Below are positions 47,108-59,814 of a DNA stretch of 64,000 nucleotides, piece by piece. Location of the stretch: contig CADCSX010000001.1 of NCBI GenBank assembly GCA_902805475.1, positions 248,001 through 312,000 of the forward strand. Direction: 5' to 3'. The notes under the pieces are model-generated. The model was not told the DNA's origin. It worked only from the letters and a program-made list of their open reading frames with translations, and did no database searches. Source of the DNA: Entonaema liquescens. Its lineage: Eukaryota; Ascomycota; Sordariomycetes; Xylariales; Xylariaceae. Made by a program: the position numbers and the translations under genes. Positions within the stretch are counted from its first letter, which is position 1. Each line of letters begins with the position of its first letter.

Positions 47108-50100
47108 TTAATAATGCTTGAGAGACCAAGATGGAAGGCCCTCAAAGAACTTCCTCATCGACGACTTGGTTTTGCGTCGAGTCTTTGGTGGCGATGCTGA
47201 TCCATCTCGTGGGTTCGTAAATATATTGTAGCGGTCGACAGTAGCCCTACGCGCGTGTCTAGCTATTGTAGACGTCCATCCTCGATTAACTCGGAATGGG
47301 CGTTCTCTGTTCGTGGCCTGATGCGCCGTGGATATGGTATTCTTGACCGCCTGGAGGTTTGCGCCGAAATGCTTCAATGCGTAAAGTTGAGAAACAAGGG
47401 TCTCAACGCCAGCTTCGTTCAAGACTTGGTACTGTAGTTCGTACTTATTGTCCATATTGCGCGTTAGGACGTCGACGAGCTCCTCATGCGACCGGCGATC
47501 TTCCAAGAGATCATCAAGGCGCTTCCTATTGCCACCAACATGAACCTTCATTTCCTCATCCCTGATAAGCATGTCCAGATACTCAAGCGTTGCATCGTTG
47601 TAAGGGGTAATAGAGTATTTCTTCAAGAAAACGCCAAATCTGGCTGATGCTTTCTGGATGGTAGCGTGCTCGTCTTTATACTCGGCGATAAGAGTGTTCA
47701 GTCCTTGGATTGCCGCCTCTCTTAGGCTTACATCATTGGCGTTTGCCTGAAGCTGTCGTTCGACCTCAGTATCTGTAACTGTGGCCATATACTCTTCCAA
47801 TTCAAATAGAACGTGTAGGTGAGATTGCCAGTGATGGCCGCAATTCTGACAGTAATTGCTACCACTGAAAGCCCAACAGTTAATGAGACCAGGGTGAGCT
47901 ACCTGATCAACCTTTACATCATCAAGATAGCATTCGGCATGGCAGTGTGTTTTGTAGACAGTAACGACCACACCTCCTCCATCGTCCCGGAGCTCAATGC
48001 AGTCTTTATCCTTACAGACGGTCCGAGGCATTTCAAGCTGCTTGGAACGCAGATGCATCTTCTCTATGAGAAGACGCTCCCTAAGCTTTTCACCTGTGAT
48101 ACGGGTGTCCGTCACTGTAGAAAGTTGAGTTAGCGAAAAACACGCCAATCAAACGTTAATGTGTTACTATAATTCATGTGCTAATCACAGGGAGCTACCC
48201 CTGCGAAATAGGGTGTTTTTGTTTTAATATCAACCTAGATGTTACTCACTCTCCTTAATCTTGTCTTCCGACATGGCAATGTTCGCTTTGATGAGCGCCG
48301 ATATTTCAGCCATCGGCTTGGTCAGGCTCGCTATCAGTTGCCTCGCACCGTTGAGACTGATGGTGTTCTGGACTTTATGAGGGGTCTTAGACTTGAAGTA
48401 TTCAACAAGGCGCAGTGATTCCATCCTCGAATGCTTCCAGCTACGTCGGAAGTCCTCCTCATTCTCCATCACAACGCCATTCTTAAACGCAGCAAGGTAA
48501 CGGAAACTCTCTGAATCGAAGCAATAGGTCGTATGTGTCGTCAGAGATAGGCCAACATCGGAATGGTTTTGTATCAGGGTGTTGAGCGGTCCAAAGGTAT
48601 CACCCGGAGTGTAGTTGGAGATGCGGGTGTTGGTGAAGCCAAAAGCCATGTTGTTTGCTGCTGAGCGATGGAGATGCGTCAATAGCTCTTTCATGCAAAA
48701 GTTGAAGGTGACCGTCAATCGTGCATTGTTCGACTTGACTAGGATAAGTATGCCGTGTAAGTCATCGTAACTGCTTAGAGTTGCTAGTATATCGGCCATG
48801 TTTCTTTTGTCATATTGAATCCCACGCGTGTCTCCGATACCTGGCGTATCAATTAGTCGAATCGTACGGTTACCGATGGTAACAGGGTAAACGGTAGTTC
48901 GCTGTGTGGCAGATGCCCCTTTGCTACCGTCATGTTCATCATCTCTCGTACCGACCTTGATCTTGATCTGCTCAATGGCTCCATCCGGTCGATCTCTATC
49001 CATGATCTGCGTGGAGAATGAGCATGGGATAACCCAGTTGAGTCCCTCTTCTGCTTTGGCTTCATCTAGCGTGTTGAAAGTCAAGTAATTGACGAATGCG
49101 TTGATGAATGTGGACTTTCCTACGCCGGTCTCGCCTAAGATGAGAATATTTACGTTTTCCGCGTCTCCTAGGTTTCTTAGCTGGGATAAAACCTGCTGGG
49201 GGTGGCACTTCTCGAACATCCCACCATGACTTGAGTGGTCACACTTGAAGCTAAAGTTTTCATACAAACTGCGTCCGCAATCGCAGTATATGAATTTGTC
49301 AGTGAACCCGAACTCCACAGGGGTACGGCACTTTGGGCATTTCCATTCACAGATGCGGCTTCGACTGCAATTTTGACTCGGACAAGGCATAGTAATAAGA
49401 CGCCTTTTCAGTGGTCTCTGAACAGCCTGGCTCTCAATAGTGTCTGGTGGGCATTGAACAAAGCACTGTTTTGCGAGCCAATTCTGTTCCTCAAGAACGT
49501 CCTCAGAGACTAGTTCCCCTTTCTCGTAGTAGGAGATACACGCAGAAGTTGGACCGTGTCCTACAGCATCATCGTCGGATATGACATAAAGGGTGTCAAG
49601 CTTGGTGTGACCCAACAGATTCCGGAATAAAGCGACATTGCCATTCCAAGACCCGATCTCGTTCAAGGCTGCATCGCTAATTGAGAAAACATAGGCATAG
49701 GCGTCTTTAATACCTATGGAATTCATGATTGGGTCTTCGGTGTTGACGTACACCGCTCCCATTTGAACCGCATCGAGGATGAATTTGATCTTGGTGATCT
49801 TCAGGTCGGTAGTACCGGCAAGATTAACAGGGGATGTTTCACTCTTGGTGTAAGTATCATAGAGATTCTCCAGGATACTTTCTTTCTCCGTCCCCTTTCG
49901 TATCCGTACGAGAGCGTCTGTGTATTGCTGCTCAAAGCTTTGCATATCGTCTTGCAACTTGGATATTTTCGATTCCACATCCTTACGAAAACGCTCAGAA
50001 CAGTATTTCTCATGCTGAGAAATGTATTCGTAATCATTGTGTAGTTTCTGGTAGCACTGGGCAAACTGATCGAATAACTGGATTATGTGATGCTCTGTCT

Positions 50101-50953
50101 CCAAGCCGACGGGAGTCATGGATGCACCAATAATGTCGTCGGATTCCAAGATTAGTCCAAGGACGTTGATTGGAAATAGCATATACAAGATTGGTCGGCC
50201 TCTATTAGAATATTCCTTTTCAATATACTTGGGTACGAGGCCTAATTGAGAGTGTGCCTTCTCTAAGTCATCTACCGTGGTACCGCATTCCGTGGATATG
50301 TCACTGTATAATGTGACTTCAAGCGGCATGCTAGCTTCGTTGGGAAGGGTACTCTGCGGAGATACCGGGGTATTGGTTTCGAGGGCCGATTTGAACTCGG
50401 AGACATCGGCTCGAAATTGAGCCTCAATTACGTTGCGATCTGCTGAGTTGCTAACTGCATGCTTTATTGAGACAATGCTTTCGATGCCCCACTCGATGCC
50501 AACGACAAAATGTGTAGCAGACGAATTCTCCAGGGCCTCCCAGTCTACTGCGGCTTGGTTCCGGGGGCGGATTATATTGAACTTCTCTCGGATCGAAACG
50601 ACTTTGTGGTGAATAGCAGCATATAGGATACCGTCTCCTTGTTGTGAGGCATCGAAATACACGCTAGCTCCTTTAGGCTCTACGAGTTTAGCAAGAATAC
50701 TCGCACCTAGATCGGGGCTAATGTTCATGAGATCGAACTTGGACTGATAGGAATCATCGAAGGTGATATTGACTTCGGGCGGCTGTCCTTTAGGAAGTGA
50801 AACTGATTCCTTGGATAGTTGGCCATCTTTCTTCAGTAAGGACTGAGGAAGAAACTTGTCGGTTCTAGCGTCGTAGAGTGTGCCAAAGGATACTTCTTCC
50901 CCTAGGGCAGGCCGTGGCAGCTGTACATTGTTGCTTGTATTTGGGACGTGCAT
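47108..50953 (-). CDS. Stonustoxin-like N-terminus, P-loop GTPase and zinc-finger protein
   Basis: Two exons, 50953-48250 and 48114-47108, joined by a 135-nt intron (GTGAGT to CTACAG), give 1236 aa. The N-terminus (LGEEVSFGTLYDARTDKFLPQSLL) resembles the start of stonustoxin/verrucotoxin-like domains found in many non-toxin proteins. Residues about 520-560 are a cysteine-rich ribbon (CSRSRICEWKCPKCRTPV, CDCG). The GTPase follows: P-loop ILGETGVGKST near 604-614 and DTPGIGDTRG near 702. Exon 2 carries helical DNA-independent-looking coiled segments and a second Cys/His cluster (CKDKDCIEL, CHAEC, CQNCGHHWQSH). The splice gives DKIKEMTDTRITGEKLRE in frame. ATG 50953 is used because the upstream codon is TTG. 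Such SNTX-like/GTPase fusions recall AIG1/septin-type immune GTPases; a role in defence or self-recognition is inference. Confidence 0.85.
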
Positions 50954-52067
50954 GTTGCTCAATTATGCCACATGTGGAGAACCTACTTGCGACAGAAACA
51001 AAAGAATAGTAGATTAGAGAGTGGAAGAATTGATTGTATGATTTATGGCATTAACTAAGGCATGATATTTTATCGACCATCGGTTGTTGCAATCGTCTGA
51101 GGCACAAAACGCTTGGACACTATCAAAGTTTTAGGCCAAACATTTAGAAAAATGATACTTTAACATAGGAATATTAGGCATCCAATACACAGGCCACCAT
51201 TTTTAGTCTAGAGATTCTTGTGGGACAACGAAGCTGTTTCCATACTTTCCAGGATAATCTAGTGGTCGCTATAATGTAACGCTGGCCTAACAGTTCACTC
51301 AGTTGGGTGCATAGGATAGTTTATACACTTCTTTACTCGCTAGAGTCAAAATGCCAACAACTTAAGAGATATGAAGCCAAGGTCTCAGGAGGCGAAGTAT
51401 GCACCTTGAGCGAAATCTCATTGGTTGCCTTACCTTATTTTCTACCATGGATAGCGCCATAAATGTTGTAGTGGTCACTGATTAGGAGAGGGGAATTGGT
51501 AGCAGATTCTGCGGCCGCGGAAGTTGGGGTTAATATCCAAGTGGCTCAAGACTCTGTTGGTCCACGTCAATGGATTGTGGGGATTGGGTAGGTATATTCA
51601 AATATTAGCAAAATGATGTATCGAATTAAGCTTCCGTAATAGTGCATATCATGCCATTTCACAATGTTGATGTGACTGCTCACTAAGCTACCTACCTCTG
51701 GGGTTTGTGGAGGAAATTCCTACCATTGGGCTAAGAAAATGGTGCAAGTTATGAGAATCTTCAATGCGGGGAAACACAAATACAAAAATTGACAATAAGA
51801 CGGCGTTAGGAGTACGATACTCACAACGTACCGTAAATTAAGGTCATGAAGTCGTATTTGGTTAGTTCCTTCATAGCAACTTACTATAATAAAGTAAGGC
51901 ATCATTATATTCAACTCGCGAGAGTTAAGGGTATATGAAAATGTGATCAATGCGTTACTTCGTAGTGACATCATTACCCTCGTCTTTCCTTATATCGACC
52001 CGAACCGAATAACACCATGAAGCTAGTGTTTCCCATAAAACCTCTATCAAAAAAACATAGGTAATCC
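50954..52067. other. Intergenic, no gene seen
   Basis: Upstream region of the GTPase gene and 3' region of the helical protein gene. The frame at 51720-51974 has no domain. Nothing further identified. Confidence 0.45.
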
Positions 52068-53423
52068 TCAGTATTGTCCGTGTGGTTCCGTCTTTGCTGC
52101 AAGACTTTCGGGTATCGGGGCAGTTTCTAAGATGGTAGGATCCTCACGGAATTGAGGACTTTGCACAATCCCTTTCAACGTGGATAGTACATTCCGTTCA
52201 ATGACACTCACTGGCCCGTCGGGCTTACCAGGAGCGGACATAACTCTGCATAAGTAATGAAGCGCACTGCGTAGCGCACGTTCCTTATCTTCGGTGGTTG
52301 AAGAGCTACTTATATCAACTGCTTGGGTGATGAGTGCCGGTATATAGGTGACTTGAACTGCTGGCTGAGATACAGAACCGTCGATGTTAAGATCCTTGCG
52401 CAGGGATTCCCTCACATTATCTTCGAGGGACGACCATACCCGGCTGTATAATTCAGCGGTTGCCAGGTCAGCAACACTACTCATACATAGGAGCCTCGCG
52501 AAAGCACGATCGTCGTCGGCATTGAGATCAAGCAGCCGAAAGCCCTTCTCTCGAAGTAAGTTTAGCCGCCGCGCTAAAACCATATCGTATCCTGCGCGTA
52601 GACTGAGACCACCTTCGATTATACCCATTCCAACGTCGTAGACGGTATGGTAAGCATCAAAATTAGATTGGGTTAGTTTCTTCGCGCATGTCCAATCCAG
52701 GTGACCCGCAGCACCGGCAATGTCCAGTAGCTGCTCCTGAAATCGAAGCCGAAAGCTACGAGCATGGCCTTTCATTTTCGCAAGGCTGGATAAGCAAGCC
52801 GGTGCGTTCTCCGCTTGTGCAAGCTGTCCGAAGTTGAATTCCGCACCTAATTCCATGCCTCGAATAATGTCAGCCCTGTCTTCTTCGGAGAGTCGATCCA
52901 AGCATTCTAATAGGCCAGCTTCAACGGCTTTGAGTAGTATCATATCATGATTCATGTCGGCAATATTCTCCCCAGTTTTCTTTTGATAATCGGAGGCGAG
53001 CTTCTTATCCTTTCCAATATCATTTACTACTATGGAAGTAATAAGGGCATATAACTCATCGGGACTCGAAATTGAATCGGCATAAAAGTTACAAATCCAT
53101 TCAAATGACTGGCGAGAAAGTTTAAGAACATCAGCTTGATTCGCAACGAGAGTATCGTATTCTCCGTTGTAAATCCATTTCAACGTTAATACTCCGACAA
53201 GAGTACGGTTGACTTCGTCGTAGTCTTCTCCGTACAGGATTGCGGAAGGCGATCTCGGAAGTGGCTTGGCTTCCTTCCTACCGCCAACAGAGTATGCACT
53301 CTTCAACCGACGAAGCTCATCTTCAAACTCATCGCGAATAAGGGTGAGAAGTGCTTCGTCGGAGAGCGCAAAAAGAGCTACTGGATCCGTCGTGTAGTCG
53401 CGAAGAGAACGAGTGGAGGACAT
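52068..53423 (-). CDS. Helical protein with HD-like motif, unknown function
   Basis: 451 aa in one exon from ATG 53423. The sequence is mostly helical and soluble. SIVVNDIGKDKKLASDYQKK followed by ENIADMNHDMILLKAVEAGL has the ND-GK...HD spacing seen in HD-type metal-dependent phosphohydrolases, though the HD pair is not canonical. I tentatively place it with a fungal family of unknown function (possibly DUF6829). No signal peptide, membrane helix or repeats. A promoter-like A/T-rich stretch with a repeated ATTGGTATA lies just upstream (53430-53450). The frame is intact and codon use ordinary. Confidence 0.8.
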   Translation of the reverse strand: MSSTRSLRDYTTDPVALFALSDEALLTLIRDEFEDELRRLKSAYSVGGRKEAKPLPRSPSAILYGEDYDEVNRTLVGVLTLKWIYNGEYDTLVANQADVLKLSRQSFEWICNFYADSISSPDELYALITSIVVNDIGKDKKLASDYQKKTGENIADMNHDMILLKAVEAGLLECLDRLSEEDRADIIRGMELGAEFNFGQLAQAENAPACLSSLAKMKGHARSFRLRFQEQLLDIAGAAGHLDWTCAKKLTQSNFDAYHTVYDVGMGIIEGGLSLRAGYDMVLARRLNLLREKGFRLLDLNADDDRAFARLLCMSSVADLATAELYSRVWSSLEDNVRESLRKDLNIDGSVSQPAVQVTYIPALITQAVDISSSSTTEDKERALRSALHYLCRVMSAPGKPDGPVSVIERNVLSTLKGIVQSPQFREDPTILETAPIPESLAAKTEPHGQY

Positions 53424-54502
53424 GATGAGAATTGGTATAATTGGTATAATTGAATTAATTGAATAAGATTGAGATCATGAATAGATGGCGCCTTATCCTC
53501 GATCGAACGGGGGCAGCCAGCCTGATATGGAGGATGTCCTACTTCAGAATGGGGCTGTGCAAAATATGTTTGCGCAGATAATACGGGTGTTAGTAGATGG
53601 TTTTTGCAGGGGTCCTGTGGCTTAAATCCTATCAGCTGATAGAATTAATCTACTAAGACCAGGTTAAGGGAGGGTTCTTTTTGCACGCCGCAAGGAAAAT
53701 GTAAAATCAGGCTTGTCGAATTAGTTAAAATACTCAATGTACATATTTCACCATCGGTGCATTGGCCACCTTTATTGTTACACTGGTAAACTTTTAATGT
53801 ATAGAAGTCATGTTGAAGTGACGATGGACTCTTTTGTATAGCCTACATACTAACCTGACTCGCGGCGGTTGAATGTTGGTATGTCAGATTCCTTCGGATA
53901 ATGGCACTAGAACGCGGGCTAAATTCAGAAATTCAATCCGTCAATTGAATAATACTGTTCATAGTTGAAACTGTTGTAAGTAAGGTACCTTGGGTAATTT
54001 CTAGCATGTGAGATATATGGATTCGACCCTTTTCTTCACCATGAAGATTACAATTCGCTGTTGTTGGCTATGGACTTTTCCTAGGTGTCCATATTCACGC
54101 TCGGGGATCAAATGGGGAGAAACCTAGAAAACTGCGTAGGTATAATATTTCTCAAAGAAATGACTTTGCTACCTATTTTCGTATCGACCAAAACCGGAAG
54201 AGAACATCGTGTTGATTATCGAGTGTACTGGCTCTCGATTACCCATCATATAGCTTTGATTGGTGACTCGTTCGAGGCGTAACTAAGTGCTTATATTGGA
54301 ACTGGGACAGGGAATAGAAGTATTTCGAAGAGGAACTCTGCTTACCTGCCTAAGTAGGTACTTATAGCATGGAGGTTTCCTCTCGATCTTCTCTCCTTTC
54401 ATCAAACAGCCTATCTACCTAGGGACCTACCAACCTAATATTTGCAAGCCTAGTGGCACGGCTTCGAAAATATCACCAGTCTATATCTCCCCAGCCCGAA
54501 AA
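53424..54502. other. Divergent intergenic region
   Basis: Separates the helical protein gene from the RRM-like gene. It contains palindromic GTAGGTACTT and CTACCTAGGGACCTACC motifs (54353, 54415) close to the latter's start. The open frame at 54085-54282 shows no domain. Confidence 0.45.
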
Positions 54503-55174
54503 ATGGCGCCTCCTATAAATAGCGAATATTTACCACAACAGCCTCATTACTGGTCGACTAACTACCAAGGCTCCGTAGCGTCAACACGAAATTACTCGGA
54601 AGAGATCGCGGATGAGGAAAATTGTTCTGTGTGGATAACTTTCCTTCCGGCGCAGTGTGATTCTACGATGCTCTGCCATGCCCTCAGGGGGACAGGAAAG
54701 ATCTACTCGATGTTCATTAACCCTCCAGGCGGTCAGCACGCCACTTCTGCTGCCAAAGTAGTCTTCTGGGACCGTCGAGCGGTAGATAAACTTATTCGCA
54801 TGATCGAATTGAGGCAATTCAGAGTAGGCTACAGCGAACCTCGAGTGACACCCCACCGGATAAAGGTTAGTGCACAGGTTCCATCAAGACGATCCCGCGT
54901 CATTGAGATCAGTGGCCCAATAGAGATCGTGAACCGCGACTTCTTGAACGCTTTTTTTCACGAGAAATTCTGGTTCGATGTCGAGGATGTCCAGACAATA
55001 GGGGTTTACGGAGACCTATCAATTATGAAGTGGAGCTTCTGCTGCTACCGCTGTCAGAGCCAATCCGCAGTTCGCCATATACTCGACCAGAAGAATCGAC
55101 AGGATCTGACTGACTTCGAGCGATGCTCTTGGTCTCATGTTTATGTACGATGGTTAGAGGACCCATGCGCATAA
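54503..55174 (+). CDS. RRM-like (RNA recognition motif) protein
   Basis: 223 aa, one exon, ATG after GCCCGAAAA at 54503. NCSVWITFLPAQCDSTMLCHAL has the form of RNP2 at the start of an RRM fold; GKIYSMFINPPGGQHATSAAKVVFWDRRAVDKLI gives the RNP1-side strand with an aromatic (VVF). The second half (RVIEISGPIEIVNRDFLNAFFHEKFWFDVEDVQTI) looks like a degenerate repeat of the same fold. Fungi have many such lineage-specific RRM proteins with a disordered N-terminus; targets are unknown. No signal peptide. The gene is convergent with the protein kinase, whose stop is only about 110 bp away. Confidence 0.75.
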   Translation: MAPPINSEYLPQQPHYWSTNYQGSVASTRNYSEEIADEENCSVWITFLPAQCDSTMLCHALRGTGKIYSMFINPPGGQHATSAAKVVFWDRRAVDKLIRMIELRQFRVGYSEPRVTPHRIKVSAQVPSRRSRVIEISGPIEIVNRDFLNAFFHEKFWFDVEDVQTIGVYGDLSIMKWSFCCYRCQSQSAVRHILDQKNRQDLTDFERCSWSHVYVRWLEDPCA

Positions 55175-55286
55175 AATTTGGTAGATAAGGTCAGGGGTGG
55201 CATGAAAATGCTCCGGGGGAAAAGCAATATCTATACACAGTTTTTACTACCTAAAGCAATGAAGATTTTCATAACAAATAATATCT

Positions 55287-56910
55287 TTATGCAAAATACC
55301 AAACAGCATCGAATATGCATCTTTGTGCAAGACCGTGAATTGACAGATCGGTCTCCCATGCTGCACCGCCGGGGTTGTCATTATAATATGCAGGTTTCCT
55401 ATCGATCACTTGGCTATAAACCCATCTCTCAAGTTCAAAAATGCTCGGTCGGTCTTGAGGGTCGCTTGCCATACATGCGGCAACGATGACGCGTAAGTCT
55501 CGATCAATATATGGAAGCGGGTCTGGTTCGCCACTATCAGGATCATCTAATATACCAGAAGCCGGCGATAATACAGCGGAATAGTAACCAAGTCTACTTG
55601 TATCGACTTCTATTTCGCCTCCTGTGTATTTTGAGTCGGTTCGGAGCGTTATAACACTGGCCATCATCTAATAGGGATGAATTAGTAACCGAACTCTCAA
55701 AAGGGGCTACGACGTAAACAGGAAGCTATAGCCACATACTATTCCTATATCCTCTATATTCCGTTGCTCTCCTGTCCCGTTTGAGCTCAACCTGAGAGGA
55801 CTATATTATATGGGGCGTCAGCTTATGCCTATGCCTCATGAATTCAATTTATTTGAGAATGTTAAGCGTGACTCACATTTCCACGGCGATTCCGAAATCT
55901 ATAAGCTTTAGCAAGGGAAATACTCCATGTTCAGGAGAATCCTCCACATCCCCGAACAAGAGATTATCTCCATGTATATCATTACTATAAATTTAAGTGA
56001 GTTGACTACTAAACTAATTGAAGATAGAATATAGAATCAAAGTAGGTCGTAAATTATGTTATTGTTGAGTGAGTAAGTCAACGAATATTTGTGAGGCTTT
56101 TACGTACTGTGCTAGTCCCGTCGGGTCACCAAAACATAGCGCAGTAGTTTCATTAGTACCAGGTTGACTTAAAGGCCATGCCATAGCAATACAGGCCCGA
56201 ATCACTGTCAATGAAATAATTAGCCTAAACCCTCAGTGTTCTCAATACTAGCAAATGTAAGAAGCGTGATGCGAAGACTGACTGCAAAGGAATATCCGCC
56301 AGAGGAGGCGATTGGGCAGCCTTACAAACCCCGCTACTTTGACCTTCTCCATAAAGGAAGTTAGAGTGCCATTCTCTATTTTATCCAAGTAAAACCATGT
56401 CCAACCAAGGCTTTCAGCAGGAGTTAATGGGTCGTATGGAATATCCACGATGTTCACGATATGTGGACAGTGAGCCAATGTCTATAAATACCAGAGAGTT
56501 AGTGCTTAAAACTTTCCAATAGTTTTCGTATAGTTAGGAGGTTATATCCCTACTTTTAAGATCCTTCTTTCTTCTACCATTCCTTCGACATCTGATCCTC
56601 TGGTTGGGTCCGCCACTTTGAGAATTAATTTCCGAATAATAGGCGTCGTTTTCGTTGATCCAACATATTTAATTTGATAGATTGAACCTTGGCCTCCTCT
56701 ACGATACAACCCCTCAAAGTGAAACTGGCTACTCAAGTTAAAAAAACTCCGGAGAGATATTTTTTGGTTCGCAGATGACCTCAGCGTTCGCCGACGAGGG
56801 GTTAAGGGTAGATACATGACATCAAATAACAGGTGATTTACATATTTACCTGTTACTAGCAGCAATAATATTTGAAAGTTGCGCCGAGCAAACCTGTTTA
56901 ACAATGTCAT
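55287..56910 (-). CDS. Fungal protein kinase, six exons
   Basis: I assemble exons 56910-56554, 56481-56283, 56204-56108, 55984-55877, 55791-55740 and 55667-55287, giving about 397 aa with all junctions GT-AG and in frame. Motifs in order: glycine loop GLYRRGGQGSIYQIKY, ATP-lysine in RKLILKVADP, helix C Glu in MVEERRILK, hinge FYLDKIENGTLTSFM, catalytic loop HNDIHGDN, DFG in KLIDFGIAVEM, then EDIGIMMASVITL and the late-lobe Arg in ASDPQDRPSIFELERWV. The catalytic loop lacks the HRDLK lysine. The 52-nt fifth exon (LSSNGTGEQRNIEDIGI) was found by bridging DFG to the next exon. The first 30 residues are uncertain: the ATG at 56817 (MYLPLTPRRRTL) is an alternative start. Substrate unknown. Confidence 0.75.
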
Positions 56911-59814
56911 TCTGACTCTACTCTTTGTTCTTCATTTACCTCTTGTGCAAAAAGCATCCGCTTCCGGTTGTCCGTTTCGCATACAAAGGCCATAGTGTGC
57001 CCAGACACAAAGTAAAGAAAAGGAGCAACCAATACTTCAGGAAATATAACGAGTAAATTTAAATACACATATTTGTGAGAAGAATGAGATAACTATGTTT
57101 CAGCGCTTAAATCCAGAGCAGGAAATAATTAGCAGTTGAAAAGTTTATAAGTGTTTATGTGAACTCGCTTCGTTGAGACTTAGACTGATTTTGCGAAGCA
57201 TTTATTGTTTTAACTTATCTAGAGAAGAGGGGGGTGTAAAATCTCTAGCTGTTTATCATAGCAATATCGTTGCAGTTGGATGATGCTGATGCCGTCTTTC
57301 GTTTTAAGGGGACTGGCTGAGCTAAGACGTATACGGGTTAACAGACTACTTCGGTAGCATTGTGGCCCATTCACTGGTATTCCTCGGAACTAACATCCGA
57401 ACCCCTAGTTCAGTCTCTGAGTGGGATACATAGCTCTGAGCATCCCGACAATCGGCACAGCTCTTATCAAAAAATCATTAACTTCATCATTCTTTCTACC
57501 TCTTAGCTTCGACGTAGCTAATGAACTAACTGCAAAGCTTAGAGCTTTAAGGATAGGTGGCTACTCCATACTTCGTATTGAGAGCGAGCTTCAAAGACAA
57601 GTTTAATGAATTTTCGTGCCGTATAACTATTAAAATCGATAAATAAGGTCTACAGGATGAGCCTTAATATATCTCGATAGTTTGATTGCTTTTAGTATAA
57701 TTCAGGCATTTTAAATCTACATGGCTTGGGTAGCAAGTAGGAACGCAAAGAGCACATGCGACTCTTTTGCCCTTTTCTAGGTATCCATCAAAGTTAAGCA
57801 TATTATTAACCTCGTGGCTGAGGAGGGTTTTTTATATGGGGTAAAAGATTCACCTTTACCCCTGGAACTAGATTATCTCCCAAGGCGTACAGTTAGCACA
57901 AGAAGAAGAGGATCAATTAAGTTATGGGGAATGCTGCTAATGCAAGTAATAAGAAGCTTTCCCCATGAGGCAATGTATTCGTTTATTTAGCGATTTCATT
58001 CGATATCCAAGTATTAAAGTTGTGGGGTATTAAACCGCTTCGAGTTCGTACTTCGTAAATTTCGTAAATTTCGTGCAGTAAACTTTAAGGTAGGTACCTA
58101 GTTTTATTTTTATACACTGCACGTATTGAATCTATTGCGTTTTCCATCAGATAATCTGTCACATAAACTCCACATTTACGATCGGGACTATCTTCATAAA
58201 CGCATGATATATGGTGTCAAGGGCGTGCGCTATTGAAGGTCTGTGGATACAAGATATCCATGAGCCGAGGCGTTGGTGGATCCTTAGTCGGCTACTTTTC
58301 CTTGCCACTAGACTCTTCGACGCACAGAAGAGAGTAATTTTTTTTCTCTTTCGCTTTCACAAGAGTTGTGTTAGAGTTTATTGATATTTATTGTGACATT
58401 ACTGTTGGCATAGTTTTAGAACTCCAAAATTTACTGGAAGCGGTAAAGCTTATAACAATTTAACAGAATATTGCTCGTCGTGGATGGTAATGAAGAGGAG
58501 AATAGGGGAATTTGTACCTGCATCTAGGTATCCGCTTGGCTAATGTAGTGGACGCCGAATTCGCCCCGAAACGGGTTAATGGAAGTACGGAGTTTCCGGA
58601 GTATGACACTTACGTATATCAGTATTCACCATATACGCTACATGTATCGTTCCTATATAAATATCAGGTAGGTAACGTTCTGGAAGCTGAACGTGGATCT
58701 TTTACGGACTTTTTGCCTCGATTCGTCTTTAGAAACTCATCCTGATACTTGCCAGTAAGGGTCACGCGACCAACTGCGTTGAAATGTCTCGTAAGATTGA
58801 TACTTGCCCGGCTTTTAACCATATCTATCTCTTTATATACAGCAGTCTTTACATGTAAATAGGCAACGAAAGATTTATATAAAGTGAGTACCGAAATACA
58901 TACATGACATCTAACTCTCAAATCAGTTTTCTCATTCTTGGCTTTGGAAAATTTGGTACGTCTAGCCTTGATCATCCACAAATCGGTCCGGATCCTTGTA
59001 GCTGAAAATCAAAAAAAAAAAAAAAAATCCACTTCATTACTTGCATGAGTTAGAGGTTCCATCAATGCCGAAACCGTGAGGTCTGAGAACTTACACCAGA
59101 GAATTTGCCGCTGACTAAAGCCGGCCGCTAGACTGACAGCGTTAGTTATGATATTAGTTACGATCTGAATGTAGCTGAGATCCGGTCATCCAATCAGTCT
59201 TTTGGCACATTCGCTTAGATCTTCTTAAGCGTGCATTAAACTGATGTAGTTGCCATGTAAAAGCTTTCATCTGTCACTTTGAAACATGGTAGCGGAAATA
59301 AGGGGTTCCTGACTGTCCACCGTAACCTACGATTCCACTCAGCTCCTGGGTTTATACCTTATTAGTATCGGAGTGAATAGTTCGCACTAAGCTAAAAGCT
59401 TTAATACTTGAAGGTCTCGATCGGCAACTATAACTCCCTGATATACAATAGTCTATCAAGGAGGTCCAAATGGTACCCGCCATACAAAATTAATGTCCGG
59501 CATCGTTCCGCTGCACAAGCTAAAGTGTCAAACCGCGAGCCACTAACCAAAGGTGGCGGAATTTTCCAAGCATTAGCAGGTCCATTGCCCCGGGACTCAT
59601 GAAGTCGAACTTGCCCGTCAAGTTACATTAAAGATCTTGGTAACCATAATATCTCCCCCAGTTTCCTCCATGAATATTGATTAACGTTGTGGCACTACCC
59701 CAGCTGGTCACCTTTGTTGACGTGTTCGTGCGTCCACTTGCAGATTCTGACAGCTTGCGCTACTAATACCACCTACCAAAAAAGAAGGGAAAAAGTTCAA
59801 TTGAATCGCGCGCC
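56911..59814. other. Intergenic, no gene seen
   Basis: About 2.9 kb. Open frames at 57421-57606, 58512-58745, 58664-58981 and 59408-59602 have no domain character. A run of A of about 17 bases lies near 59010-59027. An AGGTAGGTACCTAG palindrome is at 58088. Confidence 0.45.

Noticed and set aside
58512..58745. 77-codon forward frame
   Set aside because: No ATG context, splice extension or domain that would support a gene.
59560..59585. Similarity to 17882-17902 (TTTTCCAAG-ATTAGC-GGTC)
   Set aside because: Only about 20 bp match and the flanks do not align, so no repeat is called.
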